A DNA stretch of 6,310 bases from a bacterium (GTDB lineage Bacteria > Bacteroidota > Bacteroidia > Cytophagales > Thermonemataceae), in assembly GCA_025362415.1 (NCBI GenBank), contig JANYGM010000355.1, positions 1-6,310 of the forward strand, read 5' to 3'. The notes below the pieces were generated by a model, which saw nothing but the letters and a program-made list of their open reading frames with translations, searched no databases and was not told the origin of the DNA. The translations under genes were made by a program, and so were the position numbers. Positions 1-5,930 of the stretch are shown one piece after another (the first letter of the stretch is position 1; each line of letters starts with the position of its first letter).

Positions 1-1
1 A

Positions 2-2005
2 CAACTCAAAGGCTACACAACAGAACTCCGTTATGTAGGTCCAAACGAGGCTAATTTTACTATTACTTCTGGTTGGGGAGCGCAAAATACAGGTACTTGG
101 TTTACAGACAAATACACGCTTGAAGTGCTATTTATGGATCATATGATGGCAGTTGTGCCATTTGAGGTTTCTGATAAATTTGTAGAGGGAATTCCTACCG
201 TACACAAGCCTGATGCAAGCGGTGCGCCTATTTTTACAGGTTTTGCAGCAGCAGACGACAAAGAAAAATCTTTGGACGAAATAATGGAAGAACTAACAGA
301 AATGATTGGTTTGGACAGCGTAAAGGACAAAGTGCGTGATTATACGCATTATCTTAAATTCTTGAAATTGCGTCAAGAACAAGGTTTTGAGGAAAGCGGT
401 CAAATCAGCCTACATTCTGTTTTTATGGGAAATCCTGGTACAGGAAAAACCACCGTAGCACGTATGTTGGGCAAGATTTATAACAAAATGGGCTTACTTT
501 CAAAAGGAACTGTCGTAGAAGTTGGTAGGGCTGATTTGGTAGGGAAATTCATTGGGCAAACTGCACCAAAAGTGCAAGAAATGATAGATAAAGCACGAGG
601 AGGTATTCTTTTTATTGATGAAGCCTATTCTTTGGCACGAAAAGGTGACCAAGATGGGCAAGATTTTGGAAAAGAAGTTATTGAGGTTTTGATTAAAGAA
701 ATGTCTGACGGTGCAGGTGATTTGGCTATTATTGTGGCTGGATATCCAAATGAGATGGAAATTTTCCTTAATTCTAATCCTGGACTAAAATCTAGGTTTA
801 ATTTGGTGTATAATTTCCCTGATTATTTGCCACAAGATTTGTTGCAAATCTTAGATATGAAAGCTGAAAAACGCAAAGTTATTTTCAATGAAGATGCTCG
901 TGCTTACATCAAAAAACAACTCACAGAAGCATACAGAAATAGAGATATTTCTTTTGGAAATGCTCGTTTGGTAGCATCTTTGGTAGAAGAGGCAAAAATG
1001 AATATGGGTTTGCGTGTCATCAAACTAGGAAAACTAGAAGATTTGAATCACCAACAATTACAAGAAATTCAGTTGGAAGATGTCAAAGGAATATTCAAAC
1101 TCAATAAAAAAGAAATCCCAAATATTGAAGTTGATGACGAGATGCTGGCAGAAGCAATGGACGAACTTAACAAAATGATTGGTTTGCGTGGCGTGAAAGA
1201 GGAAGTTGTGGAGATTGTCAAACTGGTACGCTTTTATAGAGAATCAAACAGAGATGTTCTCAATAAATTTTCGTTGCATACAGTCTTTACAGGAAGTCCT
1301 GGCACAGGAAAAACAACCGTAGCCCGCATTATTTCTAAAATTTACAAAGCGTTGGGCGTTTTGGAGCGTGGACATTGTATAGAAACTGACAGACAAGGAC
1401 TTGTAGCAGGTTATGTAGGACAAACTGCAACAAAAACAATGGATAAAATCAGTCAAGCAAATGGCGGAATTTTATTTGTTGATGAGGCGTATGCGCTTAC
1501 AAGCCATTCTGAAAGTGATTTTGGAAAGGAGGCAATAGAAACGCTTTTAAAACAAATGGAAGACAAACGTGGTCAGTTTGCGGTGATTGTGGCTGGTTAT
1601 ACAGATAATATGGCAACTTTCTTATCTTCAAATCCTGGTCTTGCCTCTCGTTTTGACGTTACCATTAAATTTGAAGATTATAATGTGGAAGAACTCACAG
1701 AAATTGGCGTGGCACTTCTCAAAAATGAAGGTTTAACGGCTGATGATGAAGCTATTGCACATCTGAAAAAGTATTTTGATTACCTTTACGGAAAAAGAGA
1801 TAAGTTTTTTGGTAATGCACGTTCTATTAGAAAAGTTGTTTTGCAAGCTATCAAAAATCAGAACTTGCGTATGGCATCTATCACAAAGGCAGAACGTACC
1901 CCAGAAGTAATTTCAATGCTGATTTTGGCTGATGTAAAAGAGTTTGACGAAAACCTAGACACTAGCTCATCTCAAAGCAGAATTGGGTTTAAAGTGGGGT
2001 CATAA
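2..2005 (+). CDS. Tandem AAA+ ATPase, CbxX/CfqX (SpoVK-like) type, 5'-partial
   Basis: Two complete AAA+ ATPase modules in one chain, probably an oligomeric ATP-driven remodelling protein in the cytoplasm; the substrate is unknown. Residues are counted from the GTG at 125. Module 1 has Walker A GNPGTGKTT (102-110), a pore-loop-like VGKFIGQT, Walker B ILFIDEAY (161-168), sensor-1 region AIIVAGYPNEM, arginine-finger-like NPGLKSRF (218-225) and sensor-2 region FGNAR. Module 2 repeats all of these: GSPGTGKTT (390-398), VAGYVGQT, ILFVDEAY (449-456), VIVAGYTDNM, NPGLASRF and FGNAR. Each module is preceded by a matching helix (EEL.EMIGLDSVK and DELNKMIGLRGVK). The frame stays open upstream of 125 to the window edge, and codons 2-124 read as a beta-rich domain ending in YTLEVLF, so the GTG is not the start. 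All ATPase motifs look intact in both modules. The family includes the CbbX rubisco activase, but nothing here points to rubisco. A terminator follows at 2127. Confidence 0.93.
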   Translation, partial: QLKGYTTELRYVGPNEANFTITSGWGAQNTGTWFTDKYTLEVLFMDHMMAVVPFEVSDKFVEGIPTVHKPDASGAPIFTGFAAADDKEKSLDEIMEELTEMIGLDSVKDKVRDYTHYLKFLKLRQEQGFEESGQISLHSVFMGNPGTGKTTVARMLGKIYNKMGLLSKGTVVEVGRADLVGKFIGQTAPKVQEMIDKARGGILFIDEAYSLARKGDQDGQDFGKEVIEVLIKEMSDGAGDLAIIVAGYPNEMEIFLNSNPGLKSRFNLVYNFPDYLPQDLLQILDMKAEKRKVIFNEDARAYIKKQLTEAYRNRDISFGNARLVASLVEEAKMNMGLRVIKLGKLEDLNHQQLQEIQLEDVKGIFKLNKKEIPNIEVDDEMLAEAMDELNKMIGLRGVKEEVVEIVKLVRFYRESNRDVLNKFSLHTVFTGSPGTGKTTVARIISKIYKALGVLERGHCIETDRQGLVAGYVGQTATKTMDKISQANGGILFVDEAYALTSHSESDFGKEAIETLLKQMEDKRGQFAVIVAGYTDNMATFLSSNPGLASRFDVTIKFEDYNVEELTEIGVALLKNEGLTADDEAIAHLKKYFDYLYGKRDKFFGNARSIRKVVLQAIKNQNLRMASITKAERTPEVISMLILADVKEFDENLDTSSSQSRIGFKVGS

Positions 2006-2047
2006 GTACGAGGTACGAAGTACGAAATAAGAAGTACGAGGTACGAA
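2006..2047. repeat. 7-bp tandem repeat array, consensus GTACGAR
   Basis: Six contiguous heptamers begin one base after the AAA+ gene's stop codon: GTACGAG, GTACGAA, GTACGAA, ATAAGAA, GTACGAG, GTACGAA. Only the fourth unit departs from the consensus. GTAC is self-complementary, but no long hairpin forms. The array lies between the stop codon and the terminator, so it would be transcribed in the 3' untranslated part of the mRNA. Function unknown. Confidence 0.85.
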
Positions 2048-2126
2048 TATAAAATATTGATTGTTAAGTCATTGTAAAAATAAAAAGACAAAATTATTTA
2101 ACAATGAAAATATTAAAATAAAATAT

Positions 2127-2161
2127 AAAACCTTCAAAATAGTACAATTTTGAAGGTTTTT
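2127..2161 (+). terminator. Intrinsic terminator after the AAA+ gene
   Basis: Perfect inverted repeat: left arm 2127-2140 (AAAACCTTCAAAAT), 6-nt loop AGTACA (2141-2146), right arm 2147-2160 (ATTTTGAAGGTTTT), with the T-run extending to 2161. The 10-bp CCTTCAAAAT/ATTTTGAAGG core plus A-tract/T-tract flanks is a classic rho-independent form. It separates the AAA+ gene from the next gene, whose ATG is 32 bases downstream. Because the A and T flanks are symmetric it could also act in the other direction. Its core recurs at 3919-3944. Confidence 0.85.
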
Positions 2162-2192
2162 CTACCAAAAACAATAAAAATAAATCAAAAAA

Positions 2193-3113
2193 ATGCGTCA
2201 AGAAACAATAGACAAACTTAGGCAACTACCCAATGATGATAATTTTAATTGGCGGTTGTTTGATGATAAAGGTAAACTAACAGTTGATTACCTCAATATT
2301 TTCAATGCTGATGACTTTGAAACACTTTTTGAAGTGTTTGAAGACAAAGAAGTATGGACAGAAAGTATTGAAATATACAACTCAAGGACTGAAAATGGCA
2401 AACTAAATGAGTTTCATAATGCACACGCTTGGCGTACTTTGGCACTTTATCAACACAAGGATATTGTAAATACATTTTTGGACATTTCTAAATATGTAGA
2501 TGAGCTTTGTGATGTTTATTGGGAAGATTTCGTGCAGATTTTTGCACTTTTTTCAGAATATGCGAAAATTTTTGAGAGGTTAGCAGCAGAATATAAACCA
2601 ACAACAAATCCCAAGAATGAAAGATTACAATCCGCTATTACTGAACTTTTTGCGGCTATTTATAGGCAAAATCCAGATAAACAAGAAAATATTGAAAATA
2701 TTTTGCTAGCCAAAATTCAAGACAATGGAAACGCAAAAGATTTGGAAGAGAAAAATGAATACAAATACCAACTAAATGGCTTGATTTACTGTGATTTGCT
2801 AGATTTGGAGTTAGGGGGGAAACATTATGAAACCTTCAAAGAACTTTTTGAAAAAGATTATATTGATGTGAATGTCGCAGGAGATTTGGAAGATTTGGAA
2901 ATTGAATTAGGAATGACAGAAAACCGCACATATGAAAGACAATTTTTCCCAAATCTACTTAGCAACCTAAATAGAAATTCATCAGATAATATTTTGCATA
3001 TTCCTTCTGAAAATCCTTCAAAAAGTAATGTTTTTGTATCCAAATCAGACCAAAAAAAGAAAAAAAGCAAGCGTAAAACAGAAAAAAAAGCAAGAAAGAA
3101 AAACAGAAAATAA
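2193..3113 (+). CDS. Uncharacterised protein with DUF1186-like core and Lys-rich tail
   Basis: A 306-residue soluble protein with no signal peptide or membrane segment, probably cytoplasmic. It is acidic and mostly helical up to about residue 245. Residues 101-240 resemble the DUF1186 family from memory, most clearly the stretch CDLLDLELGG (200-209) followed by ETFKELFEKDYIDVNVAGDL and EDLEIELG, which in that family takes the form 'DL.a.E....i..aF....VD..iaGd.edv...lG'. No enzyme motif is visible, and the family itself has no firm function. The last 20 residues are almost all Lys and Arg, a tail that could bind nucleic acid or may have grown from A-rich DNA. The ATG at 2193 follows an A-rich leader with no Shine-Dalgarno sequence, as is usual in Bacteroidota. 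A terminator lies just upstream, so the gene needs its own promoter, which I could not identify. The DUF1186 assignment is tentative. Confidence 0.8.
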   Translation: MRQETIDKLRQLPNDDNFNWRLFDDKGKLTVDYLNIFNADDFETLFEVFEDKEVWTESIEIYNSRTENGKLNEFHNAHAWRTLALYQHKDIVNTFLDISKYVDELCDVYWEDFVQIFALFSEYAKIFERLAAEYKPTTNPKNERLQSAITELFAAIYRQNPDKQENIENILLAKIQDNGNAKDLEEKNEYKYQLNGLIYCDLLDLELGGKHYETFKELFEKDYIDVNVAGDLEDLEIELGMTENRTYERQFFPNLLSNLNRNSSDNILHIPSENPSKSNVFVSKSDQKKKKSKRKTEKKARKKNRK

Positions 3114-3130
3114 AATATGGGTGAGTAATT

Positions 3131-3158
3131 GTGAATTATGAATTGTGAATTATGAATG
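3131..3158. repeat. 7-bp tandem repeat array, consensus RTGAATT
   Basis: Four contiguous heptamers: GTGAATT, ATGAATT, GTGAATT, ATGAATG. They begin 17 bases after the preceding stop codon. An alternative description is two 14-bp units. The last unit contains the ATG (3156-3158) that starts the Rpn-type reading frame, so the repeat array abuts and contributes to a start codon. The unit sequence differs from the 2006 array, but the 7-bp period is the same. Confidence 0.75.
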
Positions 3159-3910
3159 AATACAAAATATGATAGCATTTTCAAAAAAATGGTAAAACTG
3201 TCTTTTTTAAATTGCTAAATTCACAAACGAATAGAAAAGAAAAGGAGAAAAGCATTTTTCATTTGGAAATTCAGACAGATGACGACGGCAATATGCACAA
3301 TAGAATGTTTACGTATGCGGCTCTTCTAAACGAAACTTACAACAAAATAGAAAAAGATATTGTTAAGCCTTTTATGCCAATTAGGCAAGCCGTAATATAT
3401 TTAGGGCATTTGGAGCGTGATAAATACCTGCAAAGTAAAATGCTTTTTGAGCTGGATTTTGGTTATTATACCTACCAGTATAAAATCATGAATATTAGTA
3501 GTATTCCTTATGACGAATTTTTAAAAGATAAAGAAACGCTTGTATTTGCTATTTTAGGGAACTTTCAAAGCCTGGATGCAGTTTTAGTAGTAGATATAAT
3601 AGTAGAGAGCGTTTTGAAATATGTTGATAATATTATTGAACGCAATGAACTGTTAATAGACATTCTTATGCTCGCCAATTTGCGCAAACTCTCAGAAGTT
3701 GTAGAAAAAACCATAAAAAATAACCCTAAAATTATGTCAAATAACATTGATTTCACCAAATTCCCACTTTACCTTGAAGGAAAACTTGATGGAAAAGAAG
3801 AAATTGCAACAACAATGCTACAAGATAAAATGCCTATTGAACAGATAATGAAGTTTACAGGACTTACATTTGAGCAAATCACAGCCTTACAAGAAAAAAT
3901 GAGTAGCTAA
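3156..3910 (+). pseudogene. Rpn/PD-(D/E)XK nuclease family 'putative transposase', frameshifted and degenerate
   Basis: Rpn-family proteins are PD-(D/E)XK nucleases linked to RecA-independent recombination and are often annotated as putative transposases. The family's N-terminal signature is present as ATG at 3156, MNTKYDSIFKK, but that frame stops 45 bases later at the TAA after SFLNC. Moving to the -1 frame at the seven-A run (3183-3189) continues it as NGKTVFFKLLNSQTNRKEKEK, then SIFHLEIQTDDDGNM, RQAVIYLGH and the typical tail GKLDGKEEIATTML...GLTFEQITALQ, ending at 3910. An eighth A would restore one frame. The 232-codon frame opening at the TTG at 3212 is therefore the body of a broken gene, not a gene with its own start. 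From memory of the family, roughly 30 residues carrying the catalytic 'PDF' aspartate are also absent between FFKLL and FHLEIQ; only the FHLEIQ glutamate region remains. Most likely an inactive remnant, unless slippage at the A-run restores expression. Confidence 0.75.
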
Positions 3911-3913
3911 AAT

Positions 3914-3949
3914 AAAAGCCTTCAAAATTCTACAATTTTGAAGGCTTTT
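3914..3949. terminator. Bidirectional intrinsic terminator between convergent units
   Basis: Perfect 16-bp inverted repeat: left arm 3914-3929 (AAAAGCCTTCAAAATT), loop CTAC (3930-3933), right arm 3934-3949. The A-tract on one side and the T-tract on the other make it a terminator read from either strand. It lies four bases after the Rpn remnant and 29 bases before the end of the convergent minus-strand operon, so it can serve both. Its core differs from that of the 2127 terminator at only two loop bases. Confidence 0.88.
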
Positions 3950-3978
3950 AACTTTGGGTCGTTAGTATCAGAAAGATA

Positions 3979-4590
3979 TTATTTTTTTACGAATTGAAAA
4001 GTACCATTAGTTGCATTAAATTCTAGTTCGCAAGCAAGATGAAACTTAAATTTCTCATCACCAAACTCTTGCAAACCAATTTGAATGGTAGTACCAACTT
4101 GCGGGAGTTTTACCCAACGTGTCAGTTTCACAGCAGTACCTAATTTGAATAAGAGTCCGCCATTTTTTTCTGAAATTGCCTCTGAAATTTGATTTTCTAT
4201 CTTAGATGACAAGTATTTATCAGTTTTATCTGTCAAAATCCCGTTAGATAAGGTGTAAAATTTAGGTAATTGGGCAAAACAAGGATTTTTGCTCATACAA
4301 CTAAACGAGACAACCGCTACAAATTTTTGCCCATTTTTGGAGGTAAAATATGCCATTTCTTCAGGACTGCTCACAACGCCCGCCATATATCCCAATGCAG
4401 GAGAATAATCATAAGCCAAAAAGCCATTTTTTGTGTTGTCTTTGGTAATATTTAGCTTAAAACCGCTACCACCCATATCCGCCGTTGACATTTGTTTTAC
4501 TTTGGCATTATAAAAATCTGTTATAGAACTTTGGGCAAAAGCATTGATTGCCAAAAAGCACAAAAAGGAGAGAATAAAAAGTTTTTTCAT
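3979..4590 (-). CDS. Small exported protein of unknown function (203 aa)
   Basis: I do not recognise the family. The protein opens with a clear signal peptide: basic MKK, hydrophobic core LFILSFLCFLAI, and cleavage site AFA-Q near residues 19-20. It is therefore exported to the periplasm or beyond. There is no lipobox cysteine at the cleavage site. The mature part (about 183 residues) alternates hydrophobic and polar residues, suggesting a beta-rich fold, with a final FHLACELEFNATNGTFQFVKK-like strand pair. Cysteines at 98 and 104 (CMSKNPC) could form a disulfide; a third is at 187. It is the last gene of the minus-strand cluster, starting 11 bases after the preceding stop codon and ending next to the shared terminator. 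The ATG at 4588-4590 is chosen because it sits directly at the signal peptide. Confidence 0.85.
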   Translation of the reverse strand: MKKLFILSFLCFLAINAFAQSSITDFYNAKVKQMSTADMGGSGFKLNITKDNTKNGFLAYDYSPALGYMAGVVSSPEEMAYFTSKNGQKFVAVVSFSCMSKNPCFAQLPKFYTLSNGILTDKTDKYLSSKIENQISEAISEKNGGLLFKLGTAVKLTRWVKLPQVGTTIQIGLQEFGDEKFKFHLACELEFNATNGTFQFVKK

Positions 4591-4601
4591 TGTTTTTTTG
4601 A

Positions 4602-5072
4602 TTATTTTTTACGGTAGGATAAGCTAAATTTAGGTTTTGCCTTAGGATTGATAATGCCCGACTTTTCTGGCACTAAAAACGACAATGCTAAAAATTCTGA
4701 ATCATCTTCTTGTTTGCAAAGATAACTATAGTAGTACAAAAAATTTATATGAGCATCTTTGAGGTCTTTTCCTGTAAAATTGAGTAGCAACACTTTGGTA
4801 TCAGCTTTCCATTCGTACCCAAAAGTATAATTTTTGCCATTTTCAAAGGAGATTTTAAGGTTTTCTTTATCAAAATATAATTTAGAACCTTGAAACATCT
4901 CACTTACTTTGTTTATGTAACCTGTTTTGTCATCATCTAAGGAACTAATGCCTGCATTTACCCAATTCTTTCCAATAAATTTTTGTGCATTTGAGTTCTC
5001 AAATAACAACAAAAATAAGACAAAAAGCGACAATACTCTGAAATTTAATAGTTTGCATTTTAGATTTTTCAT
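4602..5072 (-). CDS. Small exported protein of unknown function (156 aa)
   Basis: I do not recognise the family. I place the start at the ATG at 5070-5072 rather than 5141. From there the protein begins MKNLKCKLLNFR, followed by a hydrophobic core VLSLFVLFLLLF and the cleavage site SNA-Q near residues 29-30, a standard signal peptide. The upstream 23 codons are polar and would overlap the preceding gene by 35 bases. The mature chain is about 126 residues. It opens KFIGKNWVNAGISS and later has strand-like segments such as KLYFDKENLKISF and TKVLLLNFTG. The 'G-x-W' near the mature N-terminus followed by short beta strands faintly recalls small lipocalin-like barrels, but this is a weak inference. 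Gaps are 34 bases to the upstream frame and 11 bases to the downstream gene, supporting cotranscription. Confidence 0.82.
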   Translation of the reverse strand: MKNLKCKLLNFRVLSLFVLFLLLFENSNAQKFIGKNWVNAGISSLDDDKTGYINKVSEMFQGSKLYFDKENLKISFENGKNYTFGYEWKADTKVLLLNFTGKDLKDAHINFLYYYSYLCKQEDDSEFLALSFLVPEKSGIINPKAKPKFSLSYRKK

Positions 5073-5106
5073 ATAGATTTTCTTTTTTTGTGTAGAATTT
5101 ATTTGA

Positions 5107-5406
5107 TTATTTTGCGAGTAGTAAAACTTGTGTCTTACCATTAAAAAATTTGCGTTTTAATTCCGTTGGAGCTTCAATTACCTCATAATTATTTTCCTCT
5201 ATTCCGCCCTCTTGACCAATTTTTATCATTCCTGTCTTTGGGTTGCCACCAATAATTTTTAGTAGCTTGCCCTTTGGATAAGTAGAATCAGAAAAAAGAA
5301 AATACGTTTTTGGCATCTCACAAACATAAATGGTTTGTTTTTCACTTTCGTGGTTTGTGGAGATACAAACCACGAAGGTCTAAAGAAAGAAAAATGTTTG
5401 TTTCAT
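5107..5406 (-). pseudogene. Exported-protein gene with in-frame TAG in the signal peptide
   Basis: An ATG at 5404-5406 begins MKQTFFFL and is followed by TAG (5380-5382 read on the minus strand). The same frame then continues without interruption as TFVVCISTNHESEKQ, YVCEMPKTYFLF and so on to the stop at 5107. If the TAG were a sense codon (for example TTG), the N-terminus would be a plausible signal peptide, MKQTFFFL-x-TFVVCIS, like its three neighbours. The body (about 80 residues) contains GKLLKIIGGNPKTGMIKIG and NYEVIEAP, short and beta-like; family not recognised. Alternative starts are the GTG at 5371-5373, inside a palindrome, or the Met before PKTYFLF; either would give a protein without an export signal. 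I read it as a gene inactivated by a nonsense change or by insertion of the palindrome, but a shorter expressed product cannot be excluded. The gap to the upstream gene from this ATG is only 17 bases. Confidence 0.6.
5347..5376. repeat. Perfect 12-bp palindrome, 6-nt loop
   Basis: Arms TTCGTGGTTTGT (5347-5358) and ACAAACCACGAA (5365-5376) are exact reverse complements around the loop GGAGAT. The GC-rich CGTGG part stands out from the AT-rich surroundings. It lies within the minus-strand exported-protein frame just after the TAG, where it would encode FVVC, IS and TNHE. There is no T-run after it on either strand, so it is not an ordinary terminator. It may be a copy of a dispersed palindromic repeat; copy number cannot be seen from one window. 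Confidence 0.8.
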
Positions 5407-5423
5407 AAACGCAGCAACTCTAT

Positions 5424-5765
5424 TTACAAATACTGAGAAAGTTTTATTTTTTTTCCGCACATACTAGCATCTAATACAAGCATTAGGCTTCCTTTCTGGA
5501 TAATATCGTTTCTTTGTCGGAAAACTTTTTTACCTGCTGCACAATCAGCACAACTAACATAAGTAACACCATTTTTACCTATCAATGTACGGCTTGAACC
5601 AATATAAATGTGAACTTCACGTCCTGTGTCATTTATAAATTGAACTCCAGTTTTGGTTTGTGGTGTCAAAATTACATTTGGTTGTTTTGTAGTGATATTA
5701 GCTCCTACAAATGATGTTCCTACTAACGAGAATGCTAGTAAAACGAGAATGATACTTTTTTGCAT
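5424..5765 (-). CDS. Small exported cysteine-containing protein (113 aa)
   Basis: I do not recognise the family. The N-terminus MQKSIILVLLAFSLVGTSFVGA is a typical signal peptide, with cleavage likely after residue 22, leaving about 91 residues outside the cytoplasm. The mature part has a polar linker (residues 23-38) and then a compact, probably beta-rich domain starting VQFINDTGREVHIYIG. Cysteines occur at 72 and 75 (CADC) and at 103 (SMCGKK); two of them could form a disulfide, or CxxC could bind a metal, but nothing else supports a redox role. It is the first gene of the four-frame minus-strand cluster, with a 17-base gap to the next ATG. Its ATG (5763-5765) follows an A-rich leader and no Shine-Dalgarno sequence is seen. 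Confidence 0.85.
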   Translation of the reverse strand: MQKSIILVLLAFSLVGTSFVGANITTKQPNVILTPQTKTGVQFINDTGREVHIYIGSSRTLIGKNGVTYVSCADCAAGKKVFRQRNDIIQKGSLMLVLDASMCGKKIKLSQYL

Positions 5766-5814
5766 AAAAATTAAGGTTAAAATATGTGTTGAAAAAAATG
5801 ATTTAGTTTTATTT

Positions 5815-5840
5815 TCTATGCAAATAAACTAAATGCCAAC
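5815..5840 (-). promoter_or_regulatory. Candidate promoter of the minus-strand operon
   Basis: On the minus strand, TTTATTTG (complement of 5821-5828) matches the Bacteroidota -7 consensus TAnnTTTG at all but the second position. TTG triplets lie upstream (GTTGTTGG), but the spacing is shorter than usual for a -33 element. Transcription would begin about 50 bases before the ATG at 5765. This is a weak match in AT-rich DNA. Confidence 0.3.
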
Positions 5841-5930
5841 AACAATTCTATAAACCGTTTTATGAAAGGTAGTTTTTCGTTTGTAAAGGGTTTTTTATGT
5901 TGATTTTGGGGAGATTTAAGTAATTTTTAT

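Noticed and set aside
125..127. GTG as the start of the AAA+ ATPase
   Set aside because: The frame is open and protein-like back to the window edge, so the gene is simply cut by the window.
1244..1456. Minus-strand open frame opposite the second AAA+ module
   Set aside because: It lies wholly within a well-supported ATPase gene and encodes nothing recognisable. The same applies to the short antisense frames at 139-330, 2858-3184, 3565-3759 and 4270-4455.
125..2005. Naming the ATPase cbbX, cfxQ or spoVK
   Set aside because: It has two AAA+ modules and an extra N-terminal domain, and no rubisco or sporulation context is visible; the family resemblance alone does not justify a symbol.
2006..3158. 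The heptamer arrays as a CRISPR array
   Set aside because: Units are 7 bp and contiguous, without spacers, and no cas gene is present.
3212..3214. TTG as a true start of a 232-residue protein
   Set aside because: The family's N-terminal motif KYDSIFK lies just upstream in another frame, so the TTG only marks where the body frame opens after a stop codon.
5073..5141. N-terminal extension of the 4602-5072 gene to the ATG at 5141
   Set aside because: The extra 23 residues are polar, overlap the upstream frame, and would bury a textbook signal peptide inside the protein.
5347..5376. Palindrome as a transcription terminator
   Set aside because: No T-run follows the stem on either strand and it lies inside a reading frame.
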